A DNA stretch of 64,000 bases from Punica granatum. Lineage: Eukaryota; Streptophyta; Magnoliopsida; Myrtales; Lythraceae. The stretch is taken from contig NC_045127.1 in assembly GCF_007655135.1 (NCBI RefSeq), positions 26,392,199-26,456,198 of the forward strand, given 5' to 3'. Shown piece after piece: positions 57,651-64,000 of the stretch (position 1 is the stretch's first letter; each line of letters opens with the position of its first letter). Made by a program: the position numbers and the translations under genes. The notes under the pieces were generated by a model. The model was given only the letters and a program-made list of their open reading frames with translations. It did not search any database and was not told the DNA's origin.

Positions 57651-59119
57651 TCAGTAGTTAGCGCTGTTATCTCTGTCACGAAACATGTAAAACCGGACTA
57701 ACCACTCACTTGACTTAATCAAACATTAGATAATGGTTAGGTGGAACTCTAGGTTCCAAATCTAGAGTCAAAACACGAGTTTGGCATATTCAGTGAAACC
57801 GCAGTGTCATTTAGAGAACAAAGTTTTAAAATCAACTCACACATGTATAATTGGCCTAGCTCCGCATCCTAGCATGTTCTTCTACTTGCATAGGTTAGAT
57901 AAACTATTTGCCAATTAACCCCGGTTAATAAATGATTAAATCACGTAAATTCAGTCTAATACACAACTTGTCTGTATTTGTCTGTATTTATCAGTTTTCG
58001 CCTACTTTCATATGTTTCTATCAGTTTTTCTTTGTTTTCTGCTATTACTTGCTGATTTGTTGCAGTTCGAACCTGAACCCCTAGGTCACGTCTATTACGG
58101 GGTCCAACGCCCTAAGCCATCGACCACGGGATCCAATCCTCTATGTACACGGAGCGCACGCAACCCTTGTGCGGAATGGGGTCAAGCCCCGATTCACTAT
58201 CTCGCTCCGAGTAATGTCTATGTGAAAGACGACTCGGATCAAGTGTGTGAATCGCGATTAGACATAAACTGGGAGCTCGAATGGTCCAATGGTTATCGTG
58301 AGAATCGATCAATCCTCTCAATTGCCGTTGATCCGGTCGGTCTCGACCCCTGGCTCTTCGAGCCCGCGTTGCCTTAATTTACTTATCGGTCATTCAAAAT
58401 TTCACAGTGAGCCGGAATGGAATATTGGCCCAATGTAAGCCGATCGGGGTCCATTTACTTTATTCAGTTGTATTCTATAAATTATTCAAGTGTACATTGC
58501 GAGGATTTTATTTGTATATTTAGTTTTTCATTTGTAAGGATCCCCGATCGGCGAGCAAGAGGTCTGAGTGTTGAACCGGTCAAGTTGGTCTATTGCTACC
58601 TAGAAATGAGTATGCCCGAATACTCCCGGTCTCGGTTCACGCAGGGAATTGACTGCCATGGTCCGACGAACTGTAAACGCTAGGATAGTGAATTGATTCC
58701 CTGACGCACAAGCCTACTTCTCTTTCGGGTTCTTGGCCCAACTTGATCAATTCATCGACTTTACGGTGTCAAAACGGGCGAGTCAAGTGCAACCATAATT
58801 CACTTGGTAAATAAACAAAATGGCAAGCCTAGCAAGCTAAAGTATCGAAAGGGCATGCAGGATTTAGGCCCACACGTAACAGAACCCCTGATATCGGAAT
58901 TTCCAATTTTGTAAAGACCATTGCCTTACAATTAGGTGTACCTTGTACCCCTAGACCCGGGTAACTTACCGGCTCTCGATCTCCGAGTCGTGAAATTGTA
59001 GGTGGCAACTCCTTCTCATGTGCATCCATCGCGTGTCCCCGGGAAAGTGGACACTCATAAGCCGCGTTGCATAGGCGCGGGCATGCGGGCCCCAACGAGA
59101 GCAAATTCGAGTCTATACA

Positions 59120-59678
59120 GCCACCTACCATTTTACGACTCGAAGGTCGAGGGCCGGTAAGTTACCCAGGTCTACGGGTAATGATACACCTAGTTTTGCT
59201 AAGGCATTAGTTGTTGCGGAGTTGGAAAGTCCGAGTTCGAGGGTTCACGTTATGTGCGGGCCTATATCCCGCACGCCCTTTCGATACTCTAACTTGCTAG
59301 GCCTGTCGTTTTATTTATTTACCGCGTGAATTAAGCTGTGCTCGACTTACAAGTTTTGACATCGAAAATTCGATGAACTGAATGATGCGGATTGAGAAAC
59401 CAAGAGAAAGGTAGGCCCATGCATCAAGGAATTGGTTCACTATCCTCGCATTACAGTTTAGCGAACCGTGACAGTCGACTTAGTGCGTGAACTGAAACTA
59501 CGAAGCTTAGGGTTTTCTCTAGGTAAGCTTAGCCGATTCGATCGTTCAACGCTCGGACCGTTTGCACGCCGATTGGAATTCTTACAGAATGAATATACAA
59601 AATAAAGCCCTTACAGTGTTCTCTCAAAATAGTACAAATTACAAATGGTTGAATCCCAGTCAGTTCGCGTTCGGTTAT
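59120..59678 (-). mobile_element. E8: minus-strand LTR remnant
   Basis: It matches the 3'-terminal part of the E3 LTR (about 9800-10380) in the same minus orientation, beginning about 120 bases in from the LTR end. It is bounded by the E7 end and the E9 start. It is the oldest layer visible in the nest. GTTAT (59674-59678) is the predicted target copy of E9. Confidence 0.88.
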
Positions 59679-61261
59679 TGTCAGCACCCCATTTTGCCTC
59701 ATCAATTCAAATTACATTATCAGCAATGATCTAAGCCACAACTTGAGCAGAATACAGAAAAACGACTTAACAGAGCAGAAAATCACTATTCATCCTCAAG
59801 TCGGCGAAATCGGGCAAATGACACATGCATATGACAGAAGGACTCCAGGGGTCATCAAGGAGCAACAGAGTGACTAGAGAGCTCAACAATGTCCAAAACC
59901 GGCATTTTCAGTATATCACACGGACGGTTCTATTTTCCGATAGTTCGCTCGATCATCGGAAGATAGCCAATATTGGACTCCAAAAATCCACTCCAATGCC
60001 AAACAGATGAAAAGTGTCCCCAAAGGCATTTTGCAAATCATCTGCTTTATATAGAACAACTTTCTGTATACAGACAACTTTTCAGTGGAAGTCCAAAAAT
60101 GCCGGTTTCTCGGAGAAAAGTTAATTCCAAATATCAGATGCGGCCATGCCCCACAGTCATACAGAGCATGAGCAGTGCTTCAGATTGTCTTTTGGAAGCC
60201 ATACAGACACCCTGAATGACTTCCGAGCGACAAAACGGGCATACCCCTCTTCGGAAGAGCGTAACCGGAGACTGGTCTGATGGAATTACGGCAAACGAAT
60301 TTCATACTGCATTGCCCTGAAAACTTTAGTAGACATTCACAATTGGGCAAAACAGACAGCAGAACCCTTATCAATTTCCCGAGTAACCTCTGAGGAGCAA
60401 AAATGGTCATTTTCAGTGGAAATGCATATCCGGAGGTACTTTTTATGGAAACTTGACGTCGAACGCCTACCTTACACAGTGCTAGCCTTCCCAAGGCTTA
60501 ACGTGGAATCGCTGGAATGAATCACACAACTCATCTAGACCTCCCGAGCAGTGCTTTAGAGGTCACAGATATACTTTTCAAGTCCTTGGAGGTCCGATCT
60601 CGACAAACAGAGATTACAACGACCTCCGAAACGCCCAAGCAACTCAGAAAGCATTCTGAGAAATCCAGTTTAGGCCTCCAAGGACGTCTCTGGCTCCACA
60701 TTTGCATTACCGGCTTAAGGGACAATTGTTCATGTTGTCTAACAATTTACGTCAAAATGACCAACGTGAAATGCAGACACAAGATATGCTGTCAGAAGCA
60801 GACAACTTTGCTCTGGTCACCTGCAATGAGCAAAACCGGCTTCCGAGCCTCATATGGACACGAGGCATTTTCTCACGAAAAATGCCAATCTTGGGCTCAT
60901 TTGAACAGTTTTATCGCGTACATTGCCGATTCGACGTTCAACTTGAACCACGGGCCTCGAATGCACGATCAATCGAGATTCGAGTTTCCTCCCGACTCAA
61001 CTCCAACCCAAGCGGGACCCACGACATCTTCTTCCCCTTGTTCAAGACAAAGCTAGCCACCATTGCCCACTTGCATTGAAAATATCTCAAGTCTTTCATT
61101 CTTGCACTCAACCATCACCATCCATGCATTCAATGCTCTTAACTCTTCCTCATCAAGAACACTTGGTCCACATTCATCCTTATCCTCATTAAGGTGGCCG
61201 AAATTTGCTAATGGTCCTACTAATGGTGCTTTGCTTTGCTTAATTGCCCATTAGTTTTGAC

Positions 61262-61270
61262 TATAAATTG
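61262..61270 (+). promoter_or_regulatory. E9 LTR TATA box
   Basis: TATAAATTG, identical to E3, followed by the shared pyrimidine-rich start region. Confidence 0.65.
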
Positions 61271-61835
61271 CCTAAAAATGATTAACTTAATCACTTCTCC
61301 TCTTGCACACTCTCTCCAAGCTTTCTCCCTCAAGAAAAGCTCTCAACTCTATAGCCAAAACCAGCAAGTTTCAACACTTCAAAAACCAAGAGAGAAAAAC
61401 CGAAGAAAACCCGAAGAAAGTTTTGAGTTTCTTAAGTCGAAAGCTGATGTTCATCATCCCGACTTAAGTTCAAAAATTCTCAAACTCCATGGACCACATG
61501 TTTTGGACCCGAGGAATTCATTTATGAACTTAGATTTTTGATTTGAAGTCATTTGCTCATCATTTCAGGTCATTTAGGTGATTTCGGGTGAAGGACGTGC
61601 TCTCGGGTGAACAGTGCACCCGTAGCCGCACGCTCCCACGCGCCCGCGCGTCCAACCGCGCGCCCGTGCACGCGCCCCGCGAGCCTGACGCCTCCCGTAC
61701 GCCTACCGTGCACTCTAGTCGCACGCCCCGAGCGCCTAGCTTCTCGAACATGCATGCCCTTGCACCCGAGCACTCTTCCAAGCGTTCTACCGAGTCACTC
61801 GACTCTCGAACACTTCCCCGACTCTTTCCTCGTAT

Positions 61836-61853
61836 CCCGAGGCTAGGTAAATC
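61836..61853 (+). promoter_or_regulatory. Candidate 5' splice site in E9 LTR
   Basis: CCGAGGCTAG/GTAAATC with GT at 61847-61848, identical to E3. Confidence 0.45.
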
Positions 61854-64000
61854 ACTCTTGACTTAGAGGAGTTAGGGCTTTTTACATTATTTGCATGGCT
61901 ATGGAGTAATATGGCGTTTTATGCATGTTTAACTTGCAAGGCTTAATTTTCATACGCTTTCATGTTATATTATGCATGCTCGTCATCATATAACATGTTA
62001 GCATGTCGGGAAACATTTGGATCGACCCTCGGAAGACCTTCTCGACCCGAAATAAGCAAAAGAGCTCTCGGGTTTGCCTCAAGAAGAGGTAACCGAGACT
62101 TGGCTTGCTTTCCTCGGGTTAAGAACGGCCTTCTTAGCCCGATCTAAGTTCGATTCCCGAGTTTTCTCGTGTTTTCTTACATGCATGAAGTCGGTATTGT
62201 TTTATCGATTCCTTAAATAACTTGTTTGTGCATATTTGCATGTTCGAATGCGTTATTCAAATCATGGCAATATCGACTTTAGTTAATCGTGTCATTTATC
62301 GTGTTTGCCGTTTGAGCATGCGAGAAATGATTCAAAACAAGACGGGAAAACCTCGTGGAACCCCATTCGGGTCATGGGACCTCTCGGTTATCTCCAAGGA
62401 GAAGTGACCGAGAGCCTCTTAGACTCGTACGGGTTGCATGAGGCTTCCTCTTACCATTTTGAGTCCGTTCTCGGCTTTCGTGTAATTTGCAATTTATATT
62501 ATCGTCGCAATATCGCATGAAAATGTCTTTTCAAAACAAAGCATGCATGGATTTGGGTATCGATGACTCATTCGGGTCCATTTGGTTACGAGGGTAGTTT
62601 CGGTCATTGGACCAAATTATCCTCGATCCTTATGGAATCGTCTTGGTCGTCGAGTCACGAATCGTTTTCACAATTAATGCATTCGGCACAACCCTTAAGC
62701 ATTAATTCCACGAACGAGTTAATCGGGACGTTCACACGGTTAATTCATTCAATTTAAACGACTTTGCACGAATTGGACATTAATTTGTAACTCGTGTCAA
62801 CGAATTACAAAACGATGTTAATGCCCTTTTCAAAACCCTCATACTTTCAAATCCATATTGTGTTGTTTCCCTTTTCTGAAAACAAATTTGCAAATTAAGG
62901 GCAAGAACATCATTTTGTGATTTGGCGTCATCTTAGCATTGTTTAGGGTGCTAGTCGGGTATTCTGTATCGAAAATACAATTACCTGACTAATCATTTCA
63001 TTCGACTTAACCAAATGCTAGAAAATGGTTAGGTGGAACTCTAGGTTCCAAATCTAGAGTCAAAATACAAGTTTGGATCAATTCAGTGGTAATTCAGTGT
63101 CACAACACCGAATCACTGTAAAAACAATCCACACACACGAAACTTGACTACGGACACCCGATATGTCAGGTTCTCAAACCAAAGCCGAATGCTAAAACAT
63201 TGGCACACGTTTGTTTGTCTAGGGTAGGATTTGCATGCCAAAATACCCCGGGTTAATAAACTTGTTAATCCACGTACATTCGGTGAATACAAACACATTG
63301 TCTGTTATTTACCTGCTGCTTGTTATCTTTCCGCACCTGTTTGCCATGCGGGTCGAGCCTGATCCCTAGGCCGAATAATATTAGGGTTCAACGTCCTAAT
63401 CATCGAGCACAGGGTCCAACACCCCAATCAACACTCACAGGGTCCAACGCCCTAATCAGTGAGAGCGTGCATTGAATTTCAGTTCTTCGGTCTTTTCCCT
63501 AAACTCACGGTGAGTTAGAGCGGAATAATAACCGAACACGAGTCAACTGGAATTCGGCCATTTGTAATTTGTATTTATTGTTTTCGAGAGCATTGTAAGG
63601 ACTTTTATTTTGTACATTTGTTCGGTAAGAATTCCAGTCGGTGAACGAACGATTCGAGAGTTGAATTAATCAAATCGGTCTAATGCTTGCCAAGACACAA
63701 GTAAATCCAAGATCTCGCGGTTTTGGTTCACGCAGGGACTCAACCTCCATGGTTCGATGAACTGTAACGCAAGATTGTGAATCAACTCCCCGACATACGG
63801 GTTTACTTCTCTCTCGGTTTCTCAACCGACATCGTTTAATTCACCGAATCTCCGGTGTCAAAACGTGCGAGCCGAGTGCAGCTTAATTCATGCGGTAAAT
63901 CAACAAAATGCAAGCCTAGCAAACCAGAGTACCGAAAGGGCGTGCGGGATATAGGCCCACACGTAACATGAACCACCGAACTCGGATTTTCCGGTTCCGC

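Larger units (their letters stand above)
53851..59119 (+). mobile_element. E7 3' LTR (5269 bp)
   Basis: It starts TGTCAACACCCC and ends GAGTCTATACA. It is colinear with the E1 LTR and more distantly with the 4.5-kb LTRs. It has a TATA box at 55464-55471, a donor-like GGCTAG/GTATAA (GT 56229-56230), a crossing pair of inverted repeats at 57544-57650, and AGGGTTCAACGCCCT-like mini-repeats near 58095-58135. The right junction enters the E8 LTR remnant; the predicted target copy is 59120-59124 (GCCAC). The first and last bases differ from E4 and E6 by a few substitutions, consistent with greater age. No gene was seen. Confidence 0.93.
59679..64000 (+). mobile_element. E9: LTR of the 4.5-kb subfamily, truncated by the window edge
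   Basis: It starts TGTCAGCACCCC and follows the E4 and E6 LTRs throughout: TATA box TATAAATTG at 61262-61270, donor-like GGCTAG/GTAAATC (GT 61847-61848), GC-rich patch 61610-61760, mini-repeats near 63385-63460, palindrome near 63507-63521. By comparison with E6 about 210 bases are missing at the right edge. Whether it is a 5' LTR, 3' LTR or solo LTR cannot be told from the window. No gene was seen. Confidence 0.92.

Overview
This window is repetitive nuclear DNA from a flowering plant. I found no host gene, tRNA or rRNA. Essentially every base can be assigned to LTR retrotransposons nested inside one another. The plant origin rests on three things: Tat/Ogre-lineage Ty3-gypsy elements with two RNase H domains and a PBS of the tRNA-Arg type, a Tork/Angela-like Ty1-copia element, and an insert of chloroplast DNA carrying the end of ndhJ. 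I cannot name the species.

Layout from left to right, using the labels E1-E9 in the entries. E1 (1-7688, minus strand): leader of a Tat-like element running off the left edge, its PBS, and a 5.06-kb LTR. E2 (7689-9624, minus): part of a 4.5-kb-class LTR that E1 interrupted. It carries an approximately 560-bp plastid insert at about 8751-9313. E3 (9625-14530, minus): a PBS and a 4.85-kb LTR. E4 (14531-26178, plus): the right end of a 5' LTR, PBS, a 6.3-kb repeat-rich non-coding interior, and a 4.58-kb 3' LTR. E5 (26179-26435 and 41302-48160, minus): an autonomous-type but decayed copia element whose 3' LTR was hit by both E4 and E6. E6 (26436-41301, plus): a complete 14.9-kb element with two approximately 4.5-kb LTRs, a non-coding interior and a perfect 5-bp target duplication (TATAC). 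E7 (48161-59119, plus): an autonomous-type Tat element with decayed pol (protease-flanking region, RT, RNase H, second RNase H, integrase), a 3' UTR and a 5.27-kb 3' LTR; the copia element sits in its polyprotein gene. E8 (59120-59678, minus): an LTR remnant holding E7. E9 (59679-64000, plus): an LTR running off the right edge.

Reading the junctions gives a seven-level nest: E8 was hit by E7, E7 by copia E5, E5 by E4, E4 by E3, E3 by E2, and E2 by E1. E6 and E9 are separate insertions into E5 and E8.

The E1, E2, E3, E4, E6 and E9 elements share terminal sequence with the coding element E7, and those whose interior is visible also share its PBS or PPT type, 3' UTR modules or both. They look like parasites mobilised by E7-type proteins. 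Their interiors, instead of genes, hold arrays of short tandem repeats (18/27, 30/60, 45, 55 and 110 bp), candidate splice sites retained in every complete copy, and a repeat array whose sense strand encodes many UNCG-tetraloop hairpins. The two polyprotein genes carry stop codons and frameshifts, many of them C-to-T/G-to-A changes as expected from decay of methylated repeats.
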